42,966 nt of DNA from Mycobacterium sp. GTDB taxonomy: Bacteria; Actinomycetota; Actinomycetes; Mycobacteriales; Mycobacteriaceae. Under the pieces are notes generated by a model, which was not told where the DNA came from, made no database searches, and saw only the letters and a list, made by a program, of their open reading frames with translations. Where the stretch lies: positions 1-42,966 of the forward strand of contig JARLGS010000957.1 of assembly GCA_031292695.1 (NCBI GenBank), in the 5' to 3' direction. How positions within the stretch are numbered: the stretch's first letter is position 1; every line of letters starts with the position of its first letter. Shown here piece by piece: positions 1-8,987 of the stretch. A program made the translations under genes and the position numbers.

Positions 1-260
1 ACGGCGAGGCCGGGCGCTGGGTGCAGATCGCGGCCGAATGGGGTACCCGGGACTACTGGCAGCAGTGGGCCGCGGTGCGGGTGCCGACGTTGCTGATCGA
101 GGCGGAGAACTCGGTGGCACCGCCGGGGCAGATGCGCAAGATGGCCGAGCTCGGCTATCGGACAACTTATTTGGCAGTGCCTGGCGCCGGTCACCTGGTG
201 CACGACGACGATCCGGCCGCCTATCGGCGGGCCGTCGAGGAATTCCTGACGACTGCCTGA
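1..260 (+). CDS. alpha/beta hydrolase, 3' fragment (Rv3591c-like)
   Basis: The gene enters from the left edge, so only about 86 C-terminal residues are visible. They contain the strand PTLLIEAENS that usually carries the acid of the catalytic triad and a GAGHLVHDDDP segment whose histidine matches the catalytic His of alpha/beta hydrolases. The end EFLTTA is a typical family C-terminus. The nucleophile elbow lies outside the window, so the substrate cannot be inferred. The position left of mutY agrees with Rv3591c of M. tuberculosis. The frame begins at base 3, and GTG at 21 is internal rather than a start. The stop at 258-260 abuts the stop of the convergent gene at 261. Confidence 0.8.
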   Translation, partial: GEAGRWVQIAAEWGTRDYWQQWAAVRVPTLLIEAENSVAPPGQMRKMAELGYRTTYLAVPGAGHLVHDDDPAAYRRAVEEFLTTA

Positions 261-488
261 TCACTCGAATCGGGTGCGTGCCGCCGCGAGGTCGTGCGCT
301 GCCCGGTCCAGGTCGCGGGAGTCGCCGACATCACGCCGATGCCGGCTGTCGCCGACGTCCGTCCAATTGAAGTTGCCGAAACCGTTGCGGGCACCGGGGT
401 TTCGGGTGACCGCGCTGAGGGCGGCGCCGACCGCGAATGGGGCGACCATGATCGCGACCATCGCGACCAAGGTCAGGATGGTGTTCAT
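261..488 (-). CDS. small single-pass membrane protein, unknown function
   Basis: A 75-residue protein not recognised as a named family. Residues 1-28 form a hydrophobic N-terminal helix with no cleavage site I can defend, so it is probably a membrane anchor. A polar, Arg/Asp-rich tail with repeated DVGDSR-type segments follows (DVGDSRHRR then DVGDSRDLDRAAHDLAAARTRFE). ATG at 488 is the only plausible start and places the whole hydrophobic segment at the N-terminus. It is convergent with the hydrolase, stop codon to stop codon, and divergent from the GlxA-type gene 72 bases away. It could be a spurious frame, but the clean hydrophobic segment and tight packing favour a real gene. Confidence 0.55.
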   Translation of the reverse strand: MNTILTLVAMVAIMVAPFAVGAALSAVTRNPGARNGFGNFNWTDVGDSRHRRDVGDSRDLDRAAHDLAAARTRFE

Positions 489-548
489 ACCGATAATTCT
501 CGGATCGGCGGCAACCGAATAAACAGTGGCAGTTCGGACGGTAGTCGA

Positions 549-554
549 TAAAAT
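549..554 (+). promoter_or_regulatory. -10 element of a predicted leaderless promoter (GlxA-type regulator)
   Basis: TAAAAT matches the mycobacterial TANNNT -10 and is followed by 6 nt and then ATG at 561. Transcription about 7 nt downstream would start on the A of the start codon. No Shine-Dalgarno sequence is visible in the short gap. Confidence 0.6.
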
Positions 555-560
555 ACTGCC

Positions 561-1532
561 ATGATCAACAGTGTTTCGGTCCTGGTGATGGACGGGGTCG
601 CGCCGTTCGAGTTCGGCGTGGTGTGCGAGGTGTTCGGCATCGACCGATCAGCCGACGGCGTGCCGAACTTCGATTTCAAGGTGTGCGGGCCCGAGTCGGG
701 GCAACCGGTGCGAACTTCGGTCGGCGCGTCCCTGACTCCCGATCACGGAATCGACCAACTCCCCGGGGCCGACTTGGTCGCCATTCCGGCGATGGCGGGT
801 CCGGACTATCCGCAGTCGGCGCTGGACGCCATTCGCAAGGCCGCCGATTCCGGGTCGATCATCCTGACCATCTGCTCAGGCGCCTTCGTCGCGGGGGCCG
901 CCGGCCTGCTGGACGGACGGCCCTGCACCACGCACTGGATGCACGCCGACCGGCTGGCCCACCGTTTTCCGACGGCGCGGGTCGATCGCGACGTGCTCTT
1001 CGTCGACGACGGGAATCTGATCACCAGTGCGGGCACGGCAGCGGGGATCGACGCCTGTCTCCATCTGGTGCGCCGTGAAATGGGCAGCGAGATCACCAAC
1101 AAGATCGCCCGTCGCATGGTGGTGCCGCCGCAGCGGGACGGCGGCCAGCGGCAGTTCATCGAGCAGCCAATCCCGGTGCGATGTTCGGAAGGCTTTGCGC
1201 CGCATCTGGATTGGATTCTGACGAACCTGCACCACCCGCACACTGTGGACAGCCTGGCCAAGCGGGCCAGTATGTCGGGCCGCACTTTTGCCCGGCGGTT
1301 CGTGGAGGAGACCGGTCGCACTCCCATGCAGTGGGTAACCGATCAGCGCGTGTTGTTCGCTCGCCGGCTGTTGGAGGAGACGGATCTGGATGTGGACCGC
1401 GTGGCCGACAAGGCCGGATTTGGTACCGCAACCTTGCTGCGGCACCATTTCCGGCGCGTCGTCGGCGTCAACCCGTCCGATTATCGGAGGCGTTTCGCCT
1501 GCGGTGGATCTGATTGCCCCGCAACGATATAG
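561..1532 (+). CDS. GlxA/FtrA-type transcriptional regulator (DJ-1/PfpI plus AraC HTH)
   Basis: A 323-residue two-domain regulator. Residues about 5-185 form a class I glutamine-amidotransferase-like DJ-1/PfpI domain with the nucleophile-elbow motif ILTICSGAFVAGAAGLLDG and the downstream TTHW segment typical of GlxA proteins. Residues about 215-315 carry two AraC-type helix-turn-helix units (DSLAKRASMSGRTFARRF and DRVADKAGFGTATLLRHHF) ending in the conserved GVNPSDYRRRF. Such proteins usually activate or repress nearby catabolic genes, with the N-terminal domain binding a ligand rather than acting as an enzyme. No target is evident here. Length and domain order match the family, and the ATG follows a -10 motif by 6 nt. 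Confidence 0.92.
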   Translation: MINSVSVLVMDGVAPFEFGVVCEVFGIDRSADGVPNFDFKVCGPESGQPVRTSVGASLTPDHGIDQLPGADLVAIPAMAGPDYPQSALDAIRKAADSGSIILTICSGAFVAGAAGLLDGRPCTTHWMHADRLAHRFPTARVDRDVLFVDDGNLITSAGTAAGIDACLHLVRREMGSEITNKIARRMVVPPQRDGGQRQFIEQPIPVRCSEGFAPHLDWILTNLHHPHTVDSLAKRASMSGRTFARRFVEETGRTPMQWVTDQRVLFARRLLEETDLDVDRVADKAGFGTATLLRHHFRRVVGVNPSDYRRRFACGGSDCPATI

Positions 1533-1538
1533 AGATTG

Positions 1539-1886
1539 CTAACCCTGCGCGCGGCAGGACACGTTGACGTATACCGTGTCGAACTGTCCGGGGTTTATCC
1601 GCTGGCCATTGTGGTCGAAGTTGGTGCCCGACAACCCGTGTACGTCAGTGACCGAACACTGCGACAGCGGCGCCGTGGTGTTCGTGTTGAGCTGGACGTG
1701 GTAACCGCGGGCCTGCAGGTCATTGATGGTCTCGACAGCCGAGCCGCCGCCCGTCGGCAGCGCCGATGCCGTGCCCGCGATGGGCGAGACTGCGGTTACG
1801 GCGAAAGCCGCAGCCACACCGGCTGTGACGGCCAAGAGGCGACGGTAGTTTGCCTTGTGTTCACCTTGAGTTCGGGAATTGGTCAT
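1539..1886 (-). CDS. small secreted two-cysteine protein (paralogue A)
   Basis: A 115-residue protein with a signal peptide. The charged N-terminus is followed by a hydrophobic stretch (LLAVTAGVAAAFAVTAV) and an Ala-rich probable cleavage region near TASALP. The mature part contains ETINDLQARGYHVQL, PLSQCSV and a terminal TVYVNVSCRAQG. These three blocks recur in the two tandem genes at 33161-33478 and 33583-33870, so this is one member of a family of three in the window. Two conserved Cys could form a disulphide outside the membrane. The function is unknown. It converges on the GlxA-type gene with a 6-base gap. The ATG at 1886 has GGAGG only one base upstream and TACAAC six bases upstream, so leaderless initiation is possible. 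Confidence 0.8.
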   Translation of the reverse strand: MTNSRTQGEHKANYRRLLAVTAGVAAAFAVTAVSPIAGTASALPTGGGSAVETINDLQARGYHVQLNTNTTAPLSQCSVTDVHGLSGTNFDHNGQRINPGQFDTVYVNVSCRAQG

Positions 1887-1955
1887 GCCTCCGTTGTAGC
1901 TGAGCTTTTGGGTCGGCGGGGCTGACTCATATTGATCTCATGGAAACCGAGTGGG

Positions 1956-2882
1956 CTACCTCTCACCCTCTCCGGCCAGCGCAAATAGATTATCGGCGGT
2001 CTGCTCGACCAGGCCATCGACCAGCAACGAGTCCAGCGCGCGGTCGCGCTGCGCGGTATCGGTGAGCCACGCCACGTCCAGCTGAGCGCGGGTCACCGGT
2101 GTCGCGCTGCCGCGCAACACGTCGAGCAATCGTCCGCGGACCTGACGATCGGTGCCCGCGTACTTCTGCACCGGCCGCACCCGTTCACCTGACTCCGGGT
2201 AGCCGGCTGCCCGCCAGGCGCACAGGGTCAGCGGACATCCCCCGCATTTCGGCGCGCGGGCGGTGCAGATGAGCGCCCCGAGTTCCATCAGTGCGGCCGA
2301 AAAGCGGTGTGCCTGACCGTCTTCCGGGAGCATGGCGGCCACTTCGTCGAGATCCCGGGCGCGCGCCGGCGCGTCCGCGACTCCGCGCACCGCACGTGCC
2401 ACCACGCGCCGCACGTTGGTGTCGACCACCGGGACGTCCTGCTGATAGGCGAAACAGGCGACGGCCCGGGCGGTGTAGGCGCCGACGCCGGGCAGAGTCA
2501 GCAGCGTCTCGACGTCGGCGGGCACTTCGTCACCGTGTTCGGCGGCGATCACCTGTGCGCATTCGTGCAGCCGTTTGGCCCGGCGCGGGTAACCCAATTT
2601 GCCCCAGGCCCGCAGCACGTCAGCGGCACCGGCCGCGGCGGTCGCCGACGGGGTGGGCCAACGGGCGATCCAGTCCCGCCAGATCGGCTCGACGCGTGCC
2701 ACCGGGGTCTGCTGCAGCATGAACTCGCTGACCAGGATTTGCCATGCGGTGACGTTCGGCACCCGCCAGGGGAGGTCGCGCTGTGCGCGGCCGTACCAAC
2801 CGAGCAACTCGTCAGCCGGAATACCTGCTTGTTGAGAGGTCACCGTACGTCCACAGTCGGGCCAGGGCACAATGTGCAGCAT
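1956..2882 (-). CDS. mutY: A/G-specific adenine DNA glycosylase MutY
   Basis: A base-excision repair enzyme that removes adenine opposite 8-oxoguanine; about 308 residues, the usual actinobacterial length. The HhH-GPD domain includes SEFMLQQTPV (catalytic Glu) and LPGVGAYTARAVACFA followed by VVDTNVRRV (catalytic Asp). The 4Fe-4S loop CTARAPKCGGCPLTLC follows. The C-terminal YAGTDRQVRGRLLDVLR and WLTDTAQRDRALDSLL segments match M. tuberculosis MutY closely. The start is uncertain. ATG at 2882 gives MLHIVPWP, resembling the M. tuberculosis N-terminus, but overlaps the divergent carbonic anhydrase start. GTG at 2843 would avoid the overlap, and a GTG at 2891 is also open. No start has a convincing ribosome site. 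Confidence 0.93.
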   Translation of the reverse strand: MLHIVPWPDCGRTVTSQQAGIPADELLGWYGRAQRDLPWRVPNVTAWQILVSEFMLQQTPVARVEPIWRDWIARWPTPSATAAAGAADVLRAWGKLGYPRRAKRLHECAQVIAAEHGDEVPADVETLLTLPGVGAYTARAVACFAYQQDVPVVDTNVRRVVARAVRGVADAPARARDLDEVAAMLPEDGQAHRFSAALMELGALICTARAPKCGGCPLTLCAWRAAGYPESGERVRPVQKYAGTDRQVRGRLLDVLRGSATPVTRAQLDVAWLTDTAQRDRALDSLLVDGLVEQTADNLFALAGEGER

Positions 2883-3498
2883 GCCGAACACCAGCCCGAT
2901 AAGCGCGTGGAAAGCACTGAAAGAGGGTAACGAGCGCTTTGTCGCCGGCGAGCCGGCGCACCCCAGTCAGAGCATCGAGCGTCGTACCCAGTTGGCCAGC
3001 GGGCAGAAGCCCACGGCGGTGCTCTTCGGCTGCGCCGACAGCCGCGTCGCGGCCGAGATCATCTTCGATCAGGGCCTCGGTGACATGTTCGTGGTCCGCA
3101 CCGCCGGCCATGTCCTCGATTCGTCGGTGATCGGCTCCATCGAGTACGCGGTGGCCATCCTCGAAGTGCCGCTGATCGTGGTGCTCGGCCATGACAACTG
3201 CGGCGCGGTGAAGGCCACCATCACGGCCCTGGACGACGGTGCGGTGCCCGGTGGATATGTGCGGGACATCGTCGAACGGGTTACCCCGTCGATCCTGATC
3301 GGCCGCCGCGAGGGGCTCACCGAGGTCGACGAGCTCGAGGCCCGGCACGTCAACGAGACAGTGCACCTGCTGAACAGCCGGTCCAATGTGATCGCCGAAA
3401 AGCTGAAGTCGGGCAAGGTCGCCATCGTCGGCGCCACCTATCACCTGGCCGATGGCCGGGTGGCCAAGCGCGACCACGTCGGCGATATCGGCGAGTAA
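2881..3498 (+). CDS. canB: beta-class carbonic anhydrase
   Basis: Interconverts CO2 and bicarbonate using zinc; a 205-residue orthologue of Rv3588c. Counting from ATG at 2881, the zinc ligands are Cys51 (in GCADSR), His104 and Cys107 (in LGHDNCGAV), with the Asp53-Arg55 pair that gates the active site. An upstream ATG at 2872 would add MCS. The second ATG is preferred because MPNTSPISAWKALKEGNERF begins exactly as in other mycobacteria. CACAAT at 2868-2873 lies 7 bases before this ATG and could serve as a -10 for a leaderless message. It is divergent from mutY and followed by a strong inverted repeat at 3508-3550. Confidence 0.94.
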   Translation: MPNTSPISAWKALKEGNERFVAGEPAHPSQSIERRTQLASGQKPTAVLFGCADSRVAAEIIFDQGLGDMFVVRTAGHVLDSSVIGSIEYAVAILEVPLIVVLGHDNCGAVKATITALDDGAVPGGYVRDIVERVTPSILIGRREGLTEVDELEARHVNETVHLLNSRSNVIAEKLKSGKVAIVGATYHLADGRVAKRDHVGDIGE

Positions 3499-3507
3499 GC
3501 CAGCTGG

Positions 3508-3550
3508 GCGGCGTGGTGAACAGCACCTGAGTTCACATGCGACACGCCGC
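3508..3550 (+). terminator. nested hairpin downstream of the carbonic anhydrase gene
   Basis: GCGGCGTG (3508-3515) pairs perfectly with CACGCCGC (3543-3550). Inside it, GTGAA (3516-3520) pairs with TTCAC (3532-3536). The hairpin begins 10 bases after the stop codon. No U-tract follows, which is common in mycobacterial terminators. The 3' arm lies only about 45 bases before the next start, so an operator role is an alternative. Confidence 0.5.
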
Positions 3551-3582
3551 ACCAGGTCAGGGCGCACGACGTTTCGTGCCCT

Positions 3583-3588
3583 TACCGT
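3583..3588 (+). promoter_or_regulatory. -10 element of a predicted leaderless promoter (Rv3587c-like gene)
   Basis: TACCGT fits TANNNT and is followed by exactly six bases (GACAAT) and then GTG at 3595, predicting transcription from the G of the start codon. No Shine-Dalgarno sequence is present. Confidence 0.5.
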
Positions 3589-3594
3589 GACAAT

Positions 3595-4398
3595 GTGCCG
3601 GATCTAGAACCGCATGGCCCCCTACCGTCCCAGATTTACTGGCGACGGCGGATGTTGGCGATCGGCGTCGGTGTCGTGGTGGCTGTCCTGGTTGTGATCA
3701 TCGGCTTCGTCGTGTTCGACAACAGCACGAGCGACTCGAAATCCGGTTCTTCGACCGCAAAGACGTCCGCGACCCCGCTTCCGGGTGAGACGCCGGGCGT
3801 CAAGAGTCCGATCGAGCCGCCGCCGAATGCGGCTCCGGCGCCAACTCCCACTCCGACCACCGCGGTTACCCCGCCAGCGGTGCTCAAGGCCGGTGACGAT
3901 TGCCCGGACACCACGCTGGCCGCCAAGGGCATCACCAACCAGCCCACCTACGTGATCGGCGATCAGCCGAAATTCACCATGGTGGTCACCAACATCGGGC
4001 TGGTCGAATGCAAGCGTGACGTGGGCGCCGCGGTGCTCGCCGCGTACGTGTACTCACTGGACAACAACCGGCTGTGGTCCAACCTGGACTGCGCACCGTC
4101 CAACGAGACCCTGGTCAAGACCTTCAAACCGGGCGAGCAGGTGACCACCGAGGTGACCTGGACCGGGATGAGTTCGGCGCCCAACTGCCCGTTGCCGCGG
4201 CAGGCGATCGGGCCGGGCACCTACAACCTGGTGGTCCAGCTGGGCAATCTGCGGTCGGCGCCGGTGCCCTTCGTCCTGAGCGAGGCCATACAGCCCGGCC
4301 CGGGTGGACCACCGCCACCTGCGGGCGACGCGCCGCCGGCTCCTGCGCCGGCCCCGGTGCCCGGTGAGCCGACGCCACCAGGGCCGGCCGGTAACTGA
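3595..4398 (+). CDS. membrane-anchored Pro-rich extracytoplasmic protein (Rv3587c-like)
   Basis: A 267-residue conserved mycobacterial protein of unknown function. A short basic cytoplasmic N-terminus with an RRR is followed by one transmembrane helix at about residues 21-43 (MLAIGVGVVVAVLVVIIGFV). A Ser/Thr/Pro-rich linker covers about residues 45-100. A compact extracytoplasmic domain (residues about 100-230) has three visible Cys (DDCPDT, LVECKRD, NLDCAPS and a further APNCPLP). It ends in a PGPGGPPPPAGDAPPAPAPAP-type tail, probably a wall-spanning extension. It lies between canB and disA, as Rv3587c does. The GTG start is supported by the -10 six bases upstream. The gene is convergent with disA with a 3-base gap. 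Confidence 0.85.
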   Translation: MPDLEPHGPLPSQIYWRRRMLAIGVGVVVAVLVVIIGFVVFDNSTSDSKSGSSTAKTSATPLPGETPGVKSPIEPPPNAAPAPTPTPTTAVTPPAVLKAGDDCPDTTLAAKGITNQPTYVIGDQPKFTMVVTNIGLVECKRDVGAAVLAAYVYSLDNNRLWSNLDCAPSNETLVKTFKPGEQVTTEVTWTGMSSAPNCPLPRQAIGPGTYNLVVQLGNLRSAPVPFVLSEAIQPGPGGPPPPAGDAPPAPAPAPVPGEPTPPGPAGN

Positions 4399-4401
4399 GA
4401 C

Positions 4402-5523
4402 TCAGGCCAGCCGGTCGGCGATCGTCGACTCGGCCAGCAGTGACAAGCCCTCCCGGATGTGCCGGGCCCACATCGATCCGATGCCCTCCACCGACTGCAG
4501 GTCGTCGGCGCTCGCCGCCAGCAGGCCCTGCAGTGAGCCGAACGAGCGCACCAGCAGGTCGACATGGGCGAATTGCAGACGGGGGATACCGGCCATCGCG
4601 CGGTAGCCGCGTGAACTCATCGCCGAATCCTGGGCTTCCAGTGTCGATGGGTAGCCGAAAACCCTTGCCAGCGTTGTGAAATCGAGTAGTTCGTTGTCGC
4701 TGAGCGCATCCAGCTCGTCGAGCGTGGCGCTCACCTGGGCGGACGCCGGAGGCTCCGGGTTGGCGTGGTAGTCGCGCACGATCAGCTCGCGGGCGGCGTC
4801 GTTGTCGCCGACCAGTTCCTCCAGTTGCAGTTTGAGCTGACGGCCGTCGGTGCCCAGCTCGACCACGTCGGCGTCGATCTCCAGGCTGATCCGGCGCACC
4901 ATCTCCATGCGCTGCACCACGGTCATGACGTCCCGCAGTGTCACGAAGTCTTCGATCTCGGCCATCGACAGCTGCTTACTGACCTCGTCGAGTCGCAACT
5001 TGTACCGCTCCAGCGTCGCGATCGTCTGGTTGGCGCGGGACAGGATGGTTGCCGACTCGGGCACCACGTGCCGCTCGCCGGCCACATACACGGTGACGAT
5101 GCTCATCGAGTGGCTGACCGACACCACAGGGAACCCGGTCTGAATGGCGGCGCGCTCGGCCGACCGGTGCCGGGTGCCGGATTCGTCGGTCGGGATCGAC
5201 GGGTCGGGCACGAGCTGCACGTTGGCGCGCAGGATCCGGGTCAGGTCGCTGGAGAGCACCACGGCGCCGTCCATCTTGGAGAGCTCGCGCAGCCTGGTCG
5301 GGGCGAACCGGACGTCCAACGGGAACCCACCGTCGCAGATCGCCTCCACGCTGTCGTCGTAGCCCAGCACGATGAGCCCGCCTGTGCGACCACGCAGGAT
5401 GCGCTCCAGGCCGTCGCGCAGCGGGGTCCCGGGGGCCAGCTTGCCCAGCGTCTCGCGCAGGGTCGGCCGGGCCAGATGGACGACGTTGCCCCGTCCGGCC
5501 CGGTTCGCCGGTTTCATCGCCAT
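4402..5523 (-). CDS. disA: diadenylate cyclase DisA
   Basis: Condenses two ATP into cyclic di-AMP and scans DNA for recombination intermediates; about 373 residues. The N-terminal DAC domain shows [11 protein letters not shown] (DGA motif) and [17 protein letters not shown] (RHR motif), both needed for ATP binding and catalysis. A helical linker and a C-terminal helix-hairpin-helix DNA-binding region ([23 protein letters not shown]) follow. ATG at 5523 is chosen because GGGGAG lies 5 bases upstream; a GTG at 5538 is open but lacks such a site. It starts 20 bases after the radA stop, so disA and radA form one operon. In other bacteria RadA modulates DisA activity. Confidence 0.96.
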   Translation of the reverse strand: MAMKPANRAGRGNVVHLARPTLRETLGKLAPGTPLRDGLERILRGRTGGLIVLGYDDSVEAICDGGFPLDVRFAPTRLRELSKMDGAVVLSSDLTRILRANVQLVPDPSIPTDESGTRHRSAERAAIQTGFPVVSVSHSMSIVTVYVAGERHVVPESATILSRANQTIATLERYKLRLDEVSKQLSMAEIEDFVTLRDVMTVVQRMEMVRRISLEIDADVVELGTDGRQLKLQLEELVGDNDAARELIVRDYHANPEPPASAQVSATLDELDALSDNELLDFTTLARVFGYPSTLEAQDSAMSSRGYRAMAGIPRLQFAHVDLLVRSFGSLQGLLAASADDLQSVEGIGSMWARHIREGLSLLAESTIADRLA

Positions 5524-5542
5524 CGGTTCTCCCCTCACAGCC

Positions 5543-6952
5543 TCATGACCGGCGGGTTACCCCGGCCCGGTCCACATTCTCGGTGATCTTGCGCAGCACC
5601 CGCAACGCGGCCGTGATGTTCTCTGCGGGCAGCACCCGCAGACCCGGGGTCGGGGACTCGATTCCGGCGGGTACCACCGCTGTGGTGAACCCGAGCCGGG
5701 CGGCCTCCGCGAGCCGGCGCTCCATGCCGGTGACCCGGCGTAGATCGCCCGCCAGGCCGACCTCGCCGATCGCGATGGCGGTGGCCGGCAGCGGCAGGTC
5801 GATGTACGCCGACGCAATGGCCAGCGCCACCGCCAGATCCGACGACGGGTCGGTGAGCCGCATGCCGCCGACTGTGGACAGGTAGATGTCGTTGGTCCCG
5901 ACCGGCAGGTGCGCCCGCTTTTCCAGCACCGCGGTGATCATTGCCGCGCGGGCGGAGTCGATGCCGCTGACCGCGCGGCGCGGCGACCCGGCCGATGGTG
6001 AGCCGATCAGTGCCTGCACCTCGCCGATCAGTGGCCGCTTGCCGTCCAGGCTCACCGTCACCGCGGTACCCGACACCGGCGCCGGCCGTTGGTCGAGGAA
6101 CAGCCCGGACGGGTCGGCCACACATTCAATTCCGTTGTCGTGCAACATGAAACAACCGACCTCGTCGGCCGCGCCGAAGCGGTTCTTCACCCCGCGGACC
6201 ATGCGCAGTGCCGAGGCGCGGTCGCCCTCGAAGTGCAGCACGACGTCAACCAGGTGCTCCAGCGAGCGCGGTCCGGCGATGGCGCCGTCCTTGGTGACGT
6301 GACCGACCAGGACCATCGCGATGCCGGTTGTTTTCGCTGCCATGGTGAGCGCGGTGGTGACGGCGCGGACCTGGGTCACCCCACCGGTCACCCCGTCGGC
6401 TTCAGTGGTCGACATGGTCTGCACCGAGTCGACCACTACCAGCGTCGGCTGGACTGCCTCGATATGACCGAGCGCGGTCTGCAGGTCGGACTCGGCAGCC
6501 AGGTAGACCTCGTCGTGGGTGCACCCGGTGCGCTCGGCGCGCAACCGGATCTGGCCGGCCGACTCTTCACCCGACAGATACAGCGCGCGTCGACCGGACA
6601 TGGCCCAGCGATGTGCGACTTCCAGCAGCAGCGTCGACTTGCCGACACCCGGATCACCGGCCAGCAGCGTGACCGAGCCCGGGACCACCCCGCCGCCCAG
6701 TACGCGGTCCAGTTCGCTGATGCCGGTGTGGAAATGCCTGGTGCTGCCGGGATCGATCGAGCTGATCGGCACTGCCGGGGAAGTGGGGGCGACGGCCCGG
6801 CGGGTGGGCGCCGCCAGCGAGCTCAGTACCGGGGCTTCGTTGACTGTGCCCCAGGTGCCGCAGTCAGGGCAGCGCCCGACCCACTTGGCCATGGTGTGCT
6901 GGCATTCCGAGCAACGGAATTCCGAACGTACTTTCGAACCGGTTCTGGCCAT
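5543..6952 (-). CDS. radA: DNA repair protein RadA/Sms
   Basis: A RecA-like ATPase that promotes branch migration during recombination; 469 residues. An N-terminal C4 zinc finger ([22 protein letters not shown], residues about 14-35) is followed by a RecA core. The core has Walker [12 protein letters not shown], the Walker B-type strand [11 protein letters not shown] and the RadA-specific KNRFG motif. The C-terminal third is the Lon-protease-like domain ([27 protein letters not shown]) with no catalytic dyad expected. ATG at 6952 follows TAACGT by six bases, a likely leaderless start. It is first gene of the radA-disA pair and lies downstream of lpqE on the same strand after a 54-base gap. 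Confidence 0.96.
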   Translation of the reverse strand: MARTGSKVRSEFRCSECQHTMAKWVGRCPDCGTWGTVNEAPVLSSLAAPTRRAVAPTSPAVPISSIDPGSTRHFHTGISELDRVLGGGVVPGSVTLLAGDPGVGKSTLLLEVAHRWAMSGRRALYLSGEESAGQIRLRAERTGCTHDEVYLAAESDLQTALGHIEAVQPTLVVVDSVQTMSTTEADGVTGGVTQVRAVTTALTMAAKTTGIAMVLVGHVTKDGAIAGPRSLEHLVDVVLHFEGDRASALRMVRGVKNRFGAADEVGCFMLHDNGIECVADPSGLFLDQRPAPVSGTAVTVSLDGKRPLIGEVQALIGSPSAGSPRRAVSGIDSARAAMITAVLEKRAHLPVGTNDIYLSTVGGMRLTDPSSDLAVALAIASAYIDLPLPATAIAIGEVGLAGDLRRVTGMERRLAEAARLGFTTAVVPAGIESPTPGLRVLPAENITAALRVLRKITENVDRAGVTRRS

Positions 6953-6958
6953 GCCGCG

Positions 6959-6964
6959 ACGTTA
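6959..6964 (-). promoter_or_regulatory. -10 element of a predicted leaderless promoter (radA)
   Basis: On the minus strand TAACGT ends six bases before the radA ATG at 6952 (intervening CGCGGC). It fits TANNNT, and transcription would begin on the start codon. Confidence 0.55.
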
Positions 6965-7006
6965 GCCGTCGCCACCGACAGAACCGGGGAGGCGCCGCGG
7001 AGCGGA

Positions 7007-7600
7007 CTAGTGCTGTCCTTCACCGGCGGGTGAGGCCGGTCCGGCGTCGCGTCGCGGAGCTTCACCAGCGGAGATCGGGACCGAGATGGTCTTCTCACCG
7101 GCGTTCTGGAACTTGAACGTGAAGTCGTAGTTCAGGCCGTTGCTGATCGGCTTGGTCAGCGCGACCATCGCCATCGAGGTGTTGGCGTCCTCGGACCGCG
7201 GCAGGCTCTGCTTCTGGCCGTCCGGGGTCCCGACGAGCAGTACGCCGCTGGCGGGCACCGTGGTGCCGCCGTTCAGCAGCACCTCACCGCTGTCGGACGA
7301 AATCCCGAGCAGTTTGTCGGCCTTGTCGGGCGAGCGGTTGGTGGCCACGAACAGCAGCTCGACCATGCTGCCCGGCTTGACGAAGTCGCGGGTCTGCGGG
7401 GCGCGCAGGTACACGTTGCGTAGATCGACCCCACCGCTGCCGTTGTCGATGGTCGCGTTGGTTCCGTTGACCGCGGGCATCTGGAGCGCGGTCTGCGAAA
7501 CCTGCCCGGCTCCACAACCGGTGAGGGTCACCGCAGCGGCCAGCCCGCAGGCGGCCAGACCTGACGTGACGGCAGAAGTGCGCGATTTCATGCGGTTCAC
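7007..7600 (-). CDS. lpqE: lipoprotein LpqE
   Basis: A 197-residue lipoprotein of unknown function, orthologous by position and sequence to Rv3584. The signal sequence ends in a lipobox LTGC near residue 29, the Cys being the acylation site. The mature part (residues about 35-185) looks like a copper-chaperone-PCuAC-like or Ig-like beta domain with [11 protein letters not shown] and [21 protein letters not shown], but no PCuAC-type H(M)X10MX21HXM motif is complete, so metal binding is not claimed. GTG at 7600 is chosen because AGGAGG lies 5 bases upstream; ATG at 7591 is an alternative. It is divergent from carD. Confidence 0.9.
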   Translation of the reverse strand: MNRMKSRTSAVTSGLAACGLAAAVTLTGCGAGQVSQTALQMPAVNGTNATIDNGSGGVDLRNVYLRAPQTRDFVKPGSMVELLFVATNRSPDKADKLLGISSDSGEVLLNGGTTVPASGVLLVGTPDGQKQSLPRSEDANTSMAMVALTKPISNGLNYDFTFKFQNAGEKTISVPISAGEAPRRDAGPASPAGEGQH

Positions 7601-8474
<874 letters not shown>

Positions 8475-8494
8475 TCGCGATCCCCAACGGAGCA

Positions 8495-8968
8495 GTGAAT
8501 TTCCGTATCGGTCTCGGTACCGATGTACATCCCATCGAGGCGGGGCGGCCGTGCTGGCTGCTGTGTCTGTCGTTCGACGACGCTGATGGCTGCGCCGGGC
8601 ATTCGGACGGCGATGTGGCCGCGCACGCCCTCTGCGATGCTCTGCTGAGTGCGGCCGGTCTCGGTGACCTGGGTAGCGTCTTCGGCACCGACCGCCCCGA
8701 ATGGCGCGGCGTCACGGGCGCCGACATGCTCAGGCAGGTATCTGAACTGCTGACCGCCGCCGGCTACCGCGTGGGCAATGCTGCGGTCCAGGTGGTCGGC
8801 AATCGCCCGAAAATCGCGCCCCGCAGGGAAGAGGCCCAGCGGGTGCTGTCGGCTCTGCTGAGGGCCCCGGTGTCGGTTTCTGCGACCACCACCGACGGAC
8901 TCGGGCTCACCGGTCGGGGCGAGGGCTTGGCCGCGATTGCGACGGCGCTGGTGGTCTCGCTCGATTAG
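8495..8968 (+). CDS. ispF: 2-C-methyl-D-erythritol 2,4-cyclodiphosphate synthase IspF
   Basis: Converts CDP-ME 2-phosphate to MEcPP in the MEP isoprenoid pathway; 157 residues, normal for the family. The metal-binding [10 protein letters not shown] (Asp and His ligands) and [18 protein letters not shown] (third His) are intact. So are GADMLRQ, the [11 protein letters not shown] stretch and the C-terminal [22 protein letters not shown] at 8495 is chosen because GGAG lies about six bases upstream and the protein begins just before the first conserved strand. It is encoded alone, not as an IspDF fusion, and directly follows carD. cysS starts 19 bases after it. Confidence 0.96.
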   Translation: MNFRIGLGTDVHPIEAGRPCWLLCLSFDDADGCAGHSDGDVAAHALCDALLSAAGLGDLGSVFGTDRPEWRGVTGADMLRQVSELLTAAGYRVGNAAVQVVGNRPKIAPRREEAQRVLSALLRAPVSVSATTTDGLGLTGRGEGLAAIATALVVSLD

Positions 8969-8973
8969 GCCGG

Positions 8974-8979
8974 TAAGCT
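8974..8979 (+). promoter_or_regulatory. possible -10 element upstream of cysS
   Basis: TAAGCT fits TANNNT and ends eight bases before the GTG at 8988. Initiation would be leaderless or have a 1-2 base leader. cysS could equally be transcribed from the carD promoter. Confidence 0.35.
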
Positions 8980-8987
8980 GGCTCGTC

